Shown in pieces: positions 1-8,780 of a DNA stretch of 64,000 nt. Position numbers and translations under genes: made by a program. Below the pieces are notes generated by a model, which worked only from the letters and a program-made list of their open reading frames with translations, was not told where the DNA came from and did not search any database. Every line of letters begins with the position of its first letter. Positions within the stretch are counted from its first letter, which is position 1. The stretch is from Verrucomicrobiales bacterium (GTDB taxonomy: Bacteria; Verrucomicrobiota; Verrucomicrobiia; Verrucomicrobiales; DEV007), in contig JAEUHH010000050.1 in NCBI GenBank assembly GCA_016795505.1, forward strand, positions 1 through 64,000, given 5' to 3'.

Positions 1-530
1 GGGTCCATCTGGGCGAAAGCAGCTATCTCGTTTCGGGTCGGGATCTGACCATCATCGGCACGGCTGCCAACGGCGTGGGAGTCTCTGCCGGGATGAATAC
101 GAAGATCGGTGCGATGGGAACGCTGGTCGAGATCCGCGGCGAGGTGACCGCCACCGGCACGGGTGTGGCCTTTGACCGGGTATCGGTAAACGATGCCGTC
201 GGCACCAACGCCGCGGTGACTATCGTGGGTACCGGAGGCAATGCGGCGATGAATCGGGGTATCGAATTGTTCGGCGGCCTGATCATCGGCAGCGATGTCT
301 GGTTGTCTGGCTCCGCCACGGGCGAGACAGGGCTTTTTCTGAACGATATGCAGCTATTCAGCGGCCACGGAGGCCCCGCCGACCTGACGCTGGAGGGCGA
401 GGGTGGACACGAAGGGGTCCATCTGGGCGAAAGCAGCTATCTCTATTCGGGTCGGGATCTGACCATCAACGGAACGGCCGCCAACGGCGTGGGAGTCTCT
501 GCCGGGATGGGTACGGAGATCCAGGCAATG
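1..530 (+). repeat. two copies of a 414-bp coding repeat
   Basis: The first bases of the window (gggtccatctgggcgaaagc) recur at 415 in the same reading frame, and similarity continues for more than 100 bp. The period is 414 bp (138 codons). More copies probably lie upstream of the window. Confidence 0.8.
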
Positions 531-3500
531 GGACTGGCCATTGAGATCCAGGGCGAGGTAACCGCGACAGGCACGGGCGTTTCGCTCGAAGGAGTCCTCG
601 TGAATCAAAACGGCACCGGCTCTTCCGCCGTGACCGTGATCGGCACGGGAGGCTTCGCGCCTTCGGATCGGGGCATCGAATTGATGGACATTTCCATCAC
701 TGGGAACGGAATCGCTCTCGATGGCACCACCGGAGGCGAAACCGGCATCCGTCTGAGTAGTGCCCAAATTTTCTCCAATGCCGGTCCGGTGACGATGTGG
801 GGGGAAGGCATTCTCGAAGACGTGCGGCTCGAAGGGCACAATGTGATGTATTCGGAAGAACGGCCGGAAATCACAGGCGATGTCGTTTTCGATCAATACT
901 CGCAGTTCGATCTTGGTATCAGTGGTCATCCCGACACGAGCACGGGTCAGATCCTGGTGAATGGGACGATCACCATCCGCCCCAATGCAGGCCTGGAATT
1001 GTTCCCTTCCTACCACCATTCTTTCCTCCCCACCGAGGGACAGTCGTATGTCATCTTTGGCAACGAGACGATGGATGCCATCTCCGGCACGTTCGCCGGA
1101 CTGCCGGAAGGCGGAGCGATCGCCGATTTCATCGGCTCCGGGATCGGAGCAACGGTCTCCTATCAGGGCGGTGATGGAAATGACCTCGTCATCTCCACCC
1201 AAACTGCCAACACGCCTCCCCTGCTCTCCCCCATCGGCAACCGGAGCGTCGACGAAGGTGGCACCTTGAATTTTACCGCTTCGGCCAACGATGGCGATCT
1301 GCCGGTCCAAACGCTGACCTACAGCCTCGACGGCACCTCACTAGCCAAGGGCATGACGATCAACGCGGCCACCGGTCAATTCGCCTGGACGCCGGGCGAG
1401 GCGCAAAGCGGCACCCATACCGTGACCGTCACCGTGGCAGACAATGGTCCCGGGGCGCTCACCGACAGCGAAACCATCACCATCACAGTGAACGAGGTGA
1501 ACCAAGCCCCGGTCCTTATCCCAATCGGCAACCAGTCCGTGGATGAAGGCACCACCCTGAGCTTTGCCGTATCCGCCAGCGATGCGGACCTGCCCGCCCA
1601 AACCCTGACCTACAGCCTCGATCCCGCCTCTCTGGCCAAGGGCATGACCATCGACGCTGCCACCGGCCTGTTCACCTGGATTCCGGGTGAAATGCAGGAC
1701 GGCACCCACACAGTCACCTTCACGGTGACGGACAGTGGTCCAGGGACACTCACCGACGGCGAGACCATCACCATCACGGTAAACGAGGTGAACCAAGCTC
1801 CGGTTCTCACCGCGATCGGCAACCGCTCCGTGGATGAAGGCGCCGCGCTGAACTTCGCCGTGTCAGCCAGCGACGCCGACCGCCCCTTGCAGTCGCTGAC
1901 CTACAGTCTCGACCCCGCCTCTCTGGCCAAGGGCATGACGATCGATGCCGCCTCGGGCGCATTCGCATGGAATCCTGGGGAAGCCCTGAGCGGCACCCAT
2001 TCCGTGACCATCACCGTGACGGACAATGGCGCCGGTGCCCTTTCTGACAGCGAAACCATCACCATCACCGTCAATGAGGTGAATCAGGCGCCGGTCATCG
2101 ACCCCATTGCCAACCAAAGCGCGGATACTGCGAGCCCTCTGAGCTTCGCCATCACCGCGTCGGACGCCGATCTCCCCGCGCAGACCCTGACCTACAGCCT
2201 CGACGCCGCCTCGCTCGCCAAAGGCATGGGAATCGATGCACAATCCGGACAGTTCACCTGGTCTCCGACTTTCTCCCACGGAGGCAACCACTCCGTGACC
2301 GTGACGGTGACGGACAGTGGACCAGGCAGCCTCTCCACCACCGCGACATTCACCATCGAAGTGACCGTCCTGAATCAACCGCCCACCCTGTCCATCGACA
2401 CCGCGCCGGCCAGCTACACGGAGGATGGTGCCCCGGCCACCATCGCCCCAGGCGGTCTGGCCAGCGATCTCGAAGGCAATTGGGAAGGCGGCACCCTCAC
2501 GGCCCGGATCAGCTCCGGTGCCGTCGCCACCGACCGGCTTCGTCTCGGAGGCGGCGCAGTCACTCTGATCGGTGGAAACTATCTCCAGATCGGCGGCATC
2601 ACCATCGGCCGGGCCAACACCCATGCCGCGCTGGGAGTCTCGTCACTGACGATCACCTTTAACTCCGCCGCTACAGACGATCACGTCCAGTCCGTGCTGC
2701 GATCCCTCGCCTTCGACAGCAGTTCCACCACCGATCCCGTGGCCGGGCCCCGCTCTGTCAGCCTCCAGATCACCGACGGTGGTGGCCTGTCCAGTGCGAC
2801 AGCTACGCGCCAAATTGATGTCATCTCTGTGAACGATCCCCCACGATTCGTCGATTTGGGAGGCAATGCAGCCTATCTGATCGGTCAGGGAGCGATCGTG
2901 CTGGATCAGAGTTCCACCGTCATCGATGAGGAGCGCTCGGCCGCTAACAACGGTGCCGGAAACTACTCCGGCACCCGCCTGATGGTGGGCCGCGCCGGCG
3001 GCATCAACGCGATCGACACCTTTTTCATCGCGCCGATCGCCGGCATTACCAACACCGGCACCGAACTGCGGGACAGCGCCGGCCAGGCCTTTGCGACATA
3101 CACCTCACTGGGCGGCGAGCTAAAGATCCATTTTACCGACACGCTCGGTGCCATTCCGACCACCGCGCTGATTCAGAAGGTGCTCCAGGCCATCGCTTAC
3201 GACAACCCCTCTCTGGCCGCCGGAGCCAGCCTGACCATAGAGTTCACCTTCGACGACGGGGAGGCCATCGCCACCGGTCAGGTCGGCCTGACAGCCTACG
3301 ATGCAAACAGCGCCGGCGTGAACACCGATGAACTGATCATCACCACCGACGGAGATGGCGACAGTGTGCAACTCACCATCGCCGACGGCGTCCTGCGCAT
3401 TCGCTCCGCCGACAAATCCATCATCGGCGGCGCCGGCACCGCGACCGATGCCAATGGCGACCTCTATGTCAACATCACCGGCCTCAACCGGATCGCCTTC

Positions 3501-4877
3501 TACCTCGGTGCCTCGAATGATCTCATTTCCATCACCAATCTCACCGGCTTCAACGGCGAACTCATCATCAATGGAGGCGACGGACAGGATGAAATCCAAT
3601 TCGGAGCCACCTTGGTGGCAGCCGCGGGCCGCAGCATCATCTTTGCCGCCGAAGAGGTGAAACTGAATGGCGCCACCCTCGAAACCAGCGGCTCCGGCTC
3701 CATCCAGATCGATTCATCCGGGACTGGCACGGACAACTTCAAGGGTATTTCCATCGTCAATTCCACCCTGCGTTCCACCGGATCGGGCACCATCGAAATC
3801 CAAGGCGAAGCCGGTTCCCTCGGCGGAGCCTCGCAAGGCGTGCGGCTTTCCGGCAGCAGCATCACCACCACCGGCAGCGATATCCGCATCACCGGCCAGG
3901 GCGGTGGAGCCACCAGCGGCAACTACGGCGTGGTGTTCGAATCCGCCTCGACAGTCTCTGCGGGCGGCTCCGGAAACGTGACCATCCAGGGCACCGGCGG
4001 CGGCGGCGGGAGCAGTTCGGGCATTCAACTGAATTCAGGCTCCACGATCACGGTGATGGATGGCTTGCTCACCCTCACCGGCCAGGGAGGAGGCGGCTCC
4101 GGCAATCAGAATCGTGGCATCAACCTCTCCGGCGCCACCGTGCGCGCGACTGGATCTGGATCAATCATCTTGAACGGGCGCGGCGGGGGAACCGGCTCCA
4201 CCAGCGGCGGGGTGTTTCTGTCCGGAGGCAGCATTCTGACCGACGGCGCGGGATCGATCCTCATCCAAGGCACCGGGTCAGCGACCGGCACCAACGACAA
4301 TGCCGGTGTGTTCGCCACCAATGGCGTCACTCTCCGCAGCGGCTCCGGTGATCTGGTCATCGACGGCCAGGGCGGAGGCACGGGGTCGAACAACCGTGGC
4401 ATTTACCTGTCGGGAGCCGGCACCCTCGTCCAGACAACCACCGGCGCCATCCGGCTCACCGGACGCGGCTCCCTCACCGCCACCGGCAGCTATGCCGAAG
4501 GCATCCTCGTTCAGGCAGCTTCAGTGCTTAGCTCCAGCGGCACCATCGACCTGACAGGCCGCGGCGGCACGGGCAACGCCCACCTCTATGGCGTTCGCCT
4601 GTCGGGCGGCAGCCTTTCCACGACGGGCACGCTGGCCCTCGTCGGTCAGGGCGGCACCGGCTCCGGCATCCAGAATGCCGGCGTCTGGCTGTTCTCCGGC
4701 GCCTCCGCCACCGGCGGGGCCCTCAGTTCCATCACCGGCACGGGCGGCAACGGCAGCAGTAAATGCCACGGCGTCTACCTGCTCGCAGGCACCACCACCA
4801 TCCCGACTTCCCAGATCCTCGGCACGGCCGGCACCGGCACAGGCAGCCTCGATCTCGCCGGCACCTACTTTGTCTGA
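3..4877 (+). CDS. giant repetitive exported protein (5' truncated by window)
   Basis: The frame is open from the window edge, so the N-terminus is missing; 1624 residues are visible up to the stop. Three repeat zones are seen. First, a 138-residue (414 bp) repeat: the block at 1-120 recurs at 415-530 with a nearly identical VHLGESSYL...VGVSAGM core. Second, four back-to-back 97-residue units at 1209-2372, each starting N-Q/T-x-P and containing LTYSLD and ETITITVN; these look like cadherin-like/He_PIG beta-sandwich domains. Third, glycine- and threonine-rich beta-helix-like repeats (GVxLSGG, TGxGxIxIxGxGG) from about 3650 to the end. Two further Ig/cadherin-like segments lie at 2380-3300. The protein ends without a recognisable sorting tail, membrane segment or autotransporter barrel. 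A large surface adhesin or exoprotein is inferred; ligand and export route are unknown. Confidence 0.8.
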   Translation, partial: VHLGESSYLVSGRDLTIIGTAANGVGVSAGMNTKIGAMGTLVEIRGEVTATGTGVAFDRVSVNDAVGTNAAVTIVGTGGNAAMNRGIELFGGLIIGSDVWLSGSATGETGLFLNDMQLFSGHGGPADLTLEGEGGHEGVHLGESSYLYSGRDLTINGTAANGVGVSAGMGTEIQAMGLAIEIQGEVTATGTGVSLEGVLVNQNGTGSSAVTVIGTGGFAPSDRGIELMDISITGNGIALDGTTGGETGIRLSSAQIFSNAGPVTMWGEGILEDVRLEGHNVMYSEERPEITGDVVFDQYSQFDLGISGHPDTSTGQILVNGTITIRPNAGLELFPSYHHSFLPTEGQSYVIFGNETMDAISGTFAGLPEGGAIADFIGSGIGATVSYQGGDGNDLVISTQTANTPPLLSPIGNRSVDEGGTLNFTASANDGDLPVQTLTYSLDGTSLAKGMTINAATGQFAWTPGEAQSGTHTVTVTVADNGPGALTDSETITITVNEVNQAPVLIPIGNQSVDEGTTLSFAVSASDADLPAQTLTYSLDPASLAKGMTIDAATGLFTWIPGEMQDGTHTVTFTVTDSGPGTLTDGETITITVNEVNQAPVLTAIGNRSVDEGAALNFAVSASDADRPLQSLTYSLDPASLAKGMTIDAASGAFAWNPGEALSGTHSVTITVTDNGAGALSDSETITITVNEVNQAPVIDPIANQSADTASPLSFAITASDADLPAQTLTYSLDAASLAKGMGIDAQSGQFTWSPTFSHGGNHSVTVTVTDSGPGSLSTTATFTIEVTVLNQPPTLSIDTAPASYTEDGAPATIAPGGLASDLEGNWEGGTLTARISSGAVATDRLRLGGGAVTLIGGNYLQIGGITIGRANTHAALGVSSLTITFNSAATDDHVQSVLRSLAFDSSSTTDPVAGPRSVSLQITDGGGLSSATATRQIDVISVNDPPRFVDLGGNAAYLIGQGAIVLDQSSTVIDEERSAANNGAGNYSGTRLMVGRAGGINAIDTFFIAPIAGITNTGTELRDSAGQAFATYTSLGGELKIHFTDTLGAIPTTALIQKVLQAIAYDNPSLAAGASLTIEFTFDDGEAIATGQVGLTAYDANSAGVNTDELIITTDGDGDSVQLTIADGVLRIRSADKSIIGGAGTATDANGDLYVNITGLNRIAFYLGASNDLISITNLTGFNGELIINGGDGQDEIQFGATLVAAAGRSIIFAAEEVKLNGATLETSGSGSIQIDSSGTGTDNFKGISIVNSTLRSTGSGTIEIQGEAGSLGGASQGVRLSGSSITTTGSDIRITGQGGGATSGNYGVVFESASTVSAGGSGNVTIQGTGGGGGSSSGIQLNSGSTITVMDGLLTLTGQGGGGSGNQNRGINLSGATVRATGSGSIILNGRGGGTGSTSGGVFLSGGSILTDGAGSILIQGTGSATGTNDNAGVFATNGVTLRSGSGDLVIDGQGGGTGSNNRGIYLSGAGTLVQTTTGAIRLTGRGSLTATGSYAEGILVQAASVLSSSGTIDLTGRGGTGNAHLYGVRLSGGSLSTTGTLALVGQGGTGSGIQNAGVWLFSGASATGGALSSITGTGGNGSSKCHGVYLLAGTTTIPTSQILGTAGTGTGSLDLAGTYFV
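1209..2372 (+). repeat. four exact-length 291-bp tandem repeats (97-aa domains)
   Basis: Units begin at 1209, 1500, 1791 and 2082, and the next linker begins at 2373, so all four are exactly 291 bp. Each encodes one cadherin-like/He_PIG domain. Units 2 and 3 are the most alike. Unit 4 has lost the DEG motif (ANQSADTAS) and ends in a divergent strand. Confidence 0.9.
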
Positions 4878-4895
4878 ACCGACCGCCAGCACCCA

Positions 4896-5381
4896 TCAAT
4901 ACCGGTAGTTGTCCGGCATCTGGAAGACATCGCGGAGGTGCTCGATCTGGGGCGGCTTGCCCTCCTCCAGCACCACTTCCACCACATCAAAGCGGAAATT
5001 CACATCCGGCCCACCCAACTCCCGCAGCCACGACATCGCCCCGCGCACGATGAGCAATTGCTTCGGGGCATCCACCGCCTGCACCGGCCGGCCAAAATCA
5101 GTGCTCCTCCGGGTCTTCACCTCCACAAACACCAGCCAGCGCCCCTCCCGGCACGCGATGTCGACCTCGCCGCCGCCGGGCGCCCGGTAGTTGCGATACA
5201 GCACCTTCAGTCCCTCGCGGCGCAGGGCTTTGACCGCCATCCGCTCGCCGAGATCGCCCAGAAACCGGTTCCAATCGCCATCTTCCATCGCCTCCCGACG
5301 CGCCTTCAGCGCCACCGGTTCGACCAGGGACCGGTCCAAGGTGCCGTAAACAAATGTCCAAAACACGCGTCGCCAATTCAT
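4896..5381 (-). CDS. YraN/UPF0102 family nuclease-like protein
   Basis: 161 aa from the ATG at 5381; an upstream in-frame ATG would add a poor 30-residue extension. The restriction-endonuclease-like core is clear: LGERMAVKALRREGLKVLYRNYR, then GGGEVDIACREG and VFVEVKTRR, which together give the E...D...ExK active-site pattern of the UPF0102 (YraN) family. Members are usually about 120 aa and single-domain. This one has an extra basic N-terminal stretch and a short C-terminal tail. The family's cellular role is unresolved; recombination or competence-linked DNA processing has been suggested. It lies 18 bp from the 3' end of the giant exoprotein gene and is convergent with it. Confidence 0.85.
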   Translation of the reverse strand: MNWRRVFWTFVYGTLDRSLVEPVALKARREAMEDGDWNRFLGDLGERMAVKALRREGLKVLYRNYRAPGGGEVDIACREGRWLVFVEVKTRRSTDFGRPVQAVDAPKQLLIVRGAMSWLRELGGPDVNFRFDVVEVVLEEGKPPQIEHLRDVFQMPDNYRY

Positions 5382-5499
5382 TCCGTCACCCCGCATCCTG
5401 CCCGAACCGAATAGGCTTTGGCAAGTCCGGATTGGCGGGCGCGCGCATCTGGTCTGGCTCGGTCCCTGCACGCACGGATTGGTCCGGAAAAATGCTGTC

Positions 5500-5528
5500 T
5501 TGCGAAACGTTGCGCCGGTAGCGATACT
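5500..5528 (+). promoter_or_regulatory. candidate promoter very close to start codon of Uma2 gene
   Basis: TTGCGA (5500-5505), 17-nt spacer, GATACT (5523-5528), then 8 nt to the ATG at 5537. If used, the transcript would be leaderless or nearly so. Confidence 0.35.
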
Positions 5529-5536
5529 TCGGCCGT

Positions 5537-6103
5537 ATGTCTGCCGCTGAAAAGCTCAAGATTTCCCCGGGCGATTACCTCGCTTCGGAACGCACCGCCG
5601 TCTGCAAGAGTGAATACGTGGCTGGCGATGTGTTCTCCATGGCTGGCGCCAGTTATCGGCACAACCTGATCGCCGCCAACCTGCTCAGCGAAATCCATAG
5701 CCAATTCCGGGACAGATCCTGCACCGTGTTGGGCTCCGACATGAAAATCTGGATGGCCGACGCCAGCGCCTTTGCTTATCCGGATCTTTCTGGACTCTGC
5801 TGCAAACCCGACTTTGTGGATGAAGCGGAGGACGCCTATGCAAATCCCAGCTTTGTCATCGAAGTCCTGTCGGATTCAACAGAGACCTATGATCGGGGAG
5901 ACAAATTCCACCGCTACCAATCCCTGCCCAGCCTGGTGGACTACATCTTGGTCTCACAGACGGGCATATCGGTGGAAATGTTTCGCCGACACGAAGCTGG
6001 CTGGCTTTACCAATCCATGCGGTCGCTCGCCGACTCGCTCACCCTCACGTCGGTGGCTGTCACCGTGCCGCTCCGCGACATCTATCGCGGTGTCTTTGCG
6101 TGA
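5537..6103 (+). CDS. Uma2 family (DUF820) PD-(D/E)XK endonuclease
   Basis: 188 aa. Matches the Uma2/DUF820 pattern: an N-terminal SPGDYLASERTAVCKSEYVAGDVFSMAG block (YLxxE...EYxxGxVxxMxG), a central YPDLSGLCCKPD block, then PSFVIEVLSDST and DRGDKFHRYQSL with the catalytic ExxS/D...K layout. These nucleases are expanded in cyanobacteria and PVC bacteria, and their biological role is unknown. It is single-copy here, with a second, more distant member at 30700. A -35/-10-like pair ends 8 nt before the ATG (see promoter entry). A perfect palindrome lies just downstream. Confidence 0.88.
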   Translation: MSAAEKLKISPGDYLASERTAVCKSEYVAGDVFSMAGASYRHNLIAANLLSEIHSQFRDRSCTVLGSDMKIWMADASAFAYPDLSGLCCKPDFVDEAEDAYANPSFVIEVLSDSTETYDRGDKFHRYQSLPSLVDYILVSQTGISVEMFRRHEAGWLYQSMRSLADSLTLTSVAVTVPLRDIYRGVFA

Positions 6104-6171
6104 GCCTGCCACGGGCATCCCATCCCGCCGTGCGCCAGGCATCCCGCCCGAGACGAAAGGAGAGTGAATAA

Positions 6172-6217
6172 CGATCAAACAGGGTCTGATCGGCGATCAG
6201 ACCCTGTTTGATCGGAA
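6172..6217. repeat. palindromic interspersed element, copy 1
   Basis: A perfect inverted repeat with 21-bp arms at 6172-6192 and 6194-6214 and a single central base. It contains AACAGGGT, the GATCGGCGATC centre, ACCCTGTT and ATCGGAA. It lies between the convergent 3' ends of the Uma2 gene and the DUF5989 gene. It has no T-tract, so it is not a standard terminator, though as RNA it would fold strongly. Confidence 0.9.
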
Positions 6218-6227
6218 AGGCACCCAC

Positions 6228-6413
6228 TCAGAAGAGGGTGTAAATGAACGGCGCCGCGGCGGTCGAGGACAGGATGAGCAGGGCGGCCAGCGCCAGCATC
6301 ACCAGCAGCAGCGGCAACAGCCAGAACTTGCGGGTCTGACCGAGAAATCCCATGAACTCGGTGAGGATGTTGCCTTGTTTTTCCTGGGAGGCTTTTTCGA
6401 AGTCGTTGGACAT
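6228..6413 (-). CDS. DUF5989 family small membrane protein
   Basis: 61 aa. A soluble N-terminal helix (SNDFEKASQEKQGNILTEF) is followed by FLGQTRKFWLLP, one hydrophobic helix and the near-invariant ending APFIYTLF. This matches the DUF5989 family, whose members sit beside SxtJ and carbamoyltransferase genes, as here: 36 bp downstream of the SxtJ gene and last in a four-gene minus-strand cassette. Function is unknown; the context suggests a small membrane subunit of a carbamoylation system. Confidence 0.85.
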   Translation of the reverse strand: MSNDFEKASQEKQGNILTEFMGFLGQTRKFWLLPLLLVMLALAALLILSSTAAAPFIYTLF

Positions 6414-6449
6414 GGCGTGTTGATGGGTTCGTAGATGCGGTTGAGCGGA

Positions 6450-6893
6450 TCAGTATTGCCGGAAATAGTCGGCGGCCGGCGGTGTGGGCGGCGCGTCCTG
6501 CCAGTAGCTTGCGGCACCTTTGCGCGATTTCAACTGGAGGGGATCGCGTCCCGTGAGCCGCATCACCAGGCCCATGGGGGTGAAAAGGCCGTAGAACAGG
6601 AGGGAAAAGAGCAGGTTCGCCATGACGATGCCGATGCAAGCGGCCAGGCCGTACCAGATGACATAGAGGGGCTTGGCGAGGACGGGGACGAGCAGGCTGA
6701 CGACTCCGACGACGGCTCCGATCCCGGCGAGGAGGACGAAAAAGCGGGGGCCGGGCATGGTGCCGGCGCTGATCCATTTCACCAGGAAAAACACCACGGC
6801 GAGGATGGGAAAACCAATGATGAGGCTCCAGCCGAACTTGCGCAGCCCGGCGCGGTCGGGGCTCCAGTCGATTTCTTTGAAGGGATTGATCAT
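6450..6893 (-). CDS. SxtJ family membrane protein
   Basis: 147 aa with four predicted hydrophobic segments (about residues 20-42, 48-70, 72-90 and 92-112). The C-terminal part, FGLFTPMGLVMRLTGRDPL followed by KGAASYW, is characteristic of the SxtJ family named from saxitoxin clusters. It lies 18 bp after the carbamoyltransferase stop and 36 bp before DUF5989, so co-transcription is likely. Biochemical function is not established; it may assist a membrane-linked carbamoyl transfer. Confidence 0.85.
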   Translation of the reverse strand: MINPFKEIDWSPDRAGLRKFGWSLIIGFPILAVVFFLVKWISAGTMPGPRFFVLLAGIGAVVGVVSLLVPVLAKPLYVIWYGLAACIGIVMANLLFSLLFYGLFTPMGLVMRLTGRDPLQLKSRKGAASYWQDAPPTPPAADYFRQY

Positions 6894-6911
6894 GCCGTTG
6901 GGAAGGGGAAA

Positions 6912-8756
6912 TCAGTCGAGCTGGAAACTGGCGACGTATTTGGCTTTCTCCGCCTCGCTGAGGGCCTTCTGGGCCGGCTTGCGGAGGATGAAGTTCTCCA
7001 CCACGAGGACATCCATGTCGGTGGCCTGGAGGCAGCGGAAGGCGTCGCCGGGGGTGCAGACGATGGGCTCGCCGCGAATGTTGAAGCTGGTGTTGATCAT
7101 GACGCCGCAGCCGGTCTGCCTCTTGAATTCCTTCATCAGCCGGTAGAACCGGCCATGGCGGCGCTCGTCGACGGTCTGGATGCGGGCGCTCATGTCGACG
7201 TGGGTGATGGCGGGCAGGGTGGACCGGGGCACGTTGACCCGCTTGCGCAGGTCGGGATCCTTCATCGCCGCCTGCTCCTCGGGGCTGAGCTGGAGCCAGA
7301 GGTCCTTCTTCACATCGGCGACCATGAGCATGTAAGGGCTGTCGCCGGAGTGGTCGAAATATTCGGCCACTTCCTCGCGCAGCACGACGGGGGCGAAGGG
7401 ACGGAAGCTCTCGCGGAACTTGATGCGCAGGTTCATCTGCGCCTGCATGGCGGGGCTGCGGGGATCGCCGATGATGCTGCGGCAACCGAGCGCGCGGGGC
7501 CCGAATTCCATGCGGCCGGCAAACCAACCGATGACTTTTTCCGAGGCGATCTCGGCGGCGACGGCCTGCAGGAGGGCGGCTTCGTCCTCGACGTACTCGT
7601 AGACGGCGCCCACCCGGTCGAGTTCTTCACGGACTTGGTCGTTGGTGAACTGCGGTCCCAGCAGGGAGCCCTTGCAGGAGTCGCCGGGGTCGGCGGTCCG
7701 GGGATTGTCGAGCAATTGATAGTGGACAAACAGGGCCGCCCCGAGGGCGCCGCCCGCGTCGCCAGCGGCGGGCTGGACGAAGATGTCCTTGAAGATGCCG
7801 GAGCGGAGCAGCTTGCCGTTGGCGACACAGTTGAGCGCGACGCCGCCAGCCATGCAGAGATTCTCGCATCCAGTGAGCTCGCGTGCATAGCGGGCCATGG
7901 CGAGCACGGCCTTTTCGGTGACGACCTGGATGGAGGCGGCGAGATCCATCTCGCGCTGGGTGATGGGGCTCTCGGGACTGCGGGGCGGGCCTCCGAACAG
8001 TGAGGCGAACTTGTCGTTCGTCATCCGCAGCCCTTCACAGTAGCTGAAGTAGCTCATATCCATCGCGAGTGAGCCGTCTTCGCGCAGGTCGATGAGCTTT
8101 TCCAGAATGATGTCGGCGTATTTCGGATCGCCATAGGGAGCCAGGCCCATCAGCTTGTATTCACCGCTGTTCACCTTGAACCCGCAGAAGTAGGTAAAGG
8201 CGCTGTAGAGGAGCCCGAGCGAGTGCGGGAAATGCATCGTCTTGAGCAGCCGGATCTTGTTGCCCTCGCCGATGCCGATGGTCGCGGTGTCCCACTCGCC
8301 GACGCCGTCGACGGTGAGGATGGCGGCCTTGTCAAAATGACTGGGAAAATAGGCGCTGGCGGCGTGGCTCTCGTGGTGGCCGGTGAAAACGATGCGCTTC
8401 TTGTAGCGGCCGTCGAGGGCCTGGGAAATCTCGCGGGGCAGGTGCAGCTTGGTCTTGAGCCACAAGGGCATGGCCATCATGAAGCTGCGCAGGCCGGCGG
8501 GCGCGAAAGCCAGATAAGTCTCGATGAGGCGGTCGAACTTTTGCAGCGGTTTGTCGTAAAAGGCAACGTAGTCGAGCTGCTCGATCCCGATGCCGGCCTC
8601 GCCGAGGCAGTACTGGGCGGCGAGCTTGGGAAAATGGTAGTCGTGCTTGATGCGGGTGAACCGCTCCTCCTGGGCCGCGGCGACGATGTCGCCATCCTTC
8701 ACCAGAGCGGCGGCGCTGTCGTGGTAGTAGGCGGAAAGTCCAAGTATCGAGGCCAT
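6912..8756 (-). CDS. carbamoyltransferase (NodU/CmcH family)
   Basis: 614 aa, the usual length. The N-terminal Kae1-like half starts ILGLSAYYHDSAAALVKDG and has EERFTRIKHD, GHHESHAASAYF and the metal/ATP-site run VDGVGEWDTATIG. CMAGGVALNCVANGKL is the second Kae1-like signature. The C-terminal YrdC-like half includes EFGPRALGCRSIIGDPR and FRPFAPVVL. Members transfer a carbamoyl group from carbamoyl phosphate, via carbamoyl-AMP, to a sugar or antibiotic hydroxyl. The acceptor cannot be read from sequence. It sits between an SGNH hydrolase gene (24 bp upstream) and SxtJ/DUF5989, a conserved cassette that suggests modification of a cell-surface or secreted glycan. Confidence 0.92.
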   Translation of the reverse strand: MASILGLSAYYHDSAAALVKDGDIVAAAQEERFTRIKHDYHFPKLAAQYCLGEAGIGIEQLDYVAFYDKPLQKFDRLIETYLAFAPAGLRSFMMAMPLWLKTKLHLPREISQALDGRYKKRIVFTGHHESHAASAYFPSHFDKAAILTVDGVGEWDTATIGIGEGNKIRLLKTMHFPHSLGLLYSAFTYFCGFKVNSGEYKLMGLAPYGDPKYADIILEKLIDLREDGSLAMDMSYFSYCEGLRMTNDKFASLFGGPPRSPESPITQREMDLAASIQVVTEKAVLAMARYARELTGCENLCMAGGVALNCVANGKLLRSGIFKDIFVQPAAGDAGGALGAALFVHYQLLDNPRTADPGDSCKGSLLGPQFTNDQVREELDRVGAVYEYVEDEAALLQAVAAEIASEKVIGWFAGRMEFGPRALGCRSIIGDPRSPAMQAQMNLRIKFRESFRPFAPVVLREEVAEYFDHSGDSPYMLMVADVKKDLWLQLSPEEQAAMKDPDLRKRVNVPRSTLPAITHVDMSARIQTVDERRHGRFYRLMKEFKRQTGCGVMINTSFNIRGEPIVCTPGDAFRCLQATDMDVLVVENFILRKPAQKALSEAEKAKYVASFQLD

Positions 8757-8780
8757 GGCAAAGCGGGCGAAGGGCGGCGG

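Noticed and set aside
1209-2372. Possibility of a CRISPR-like array from regular 291-bp repeats
   Set aside because: The repeats are coding protein domains, not short repeats with unique spacers.
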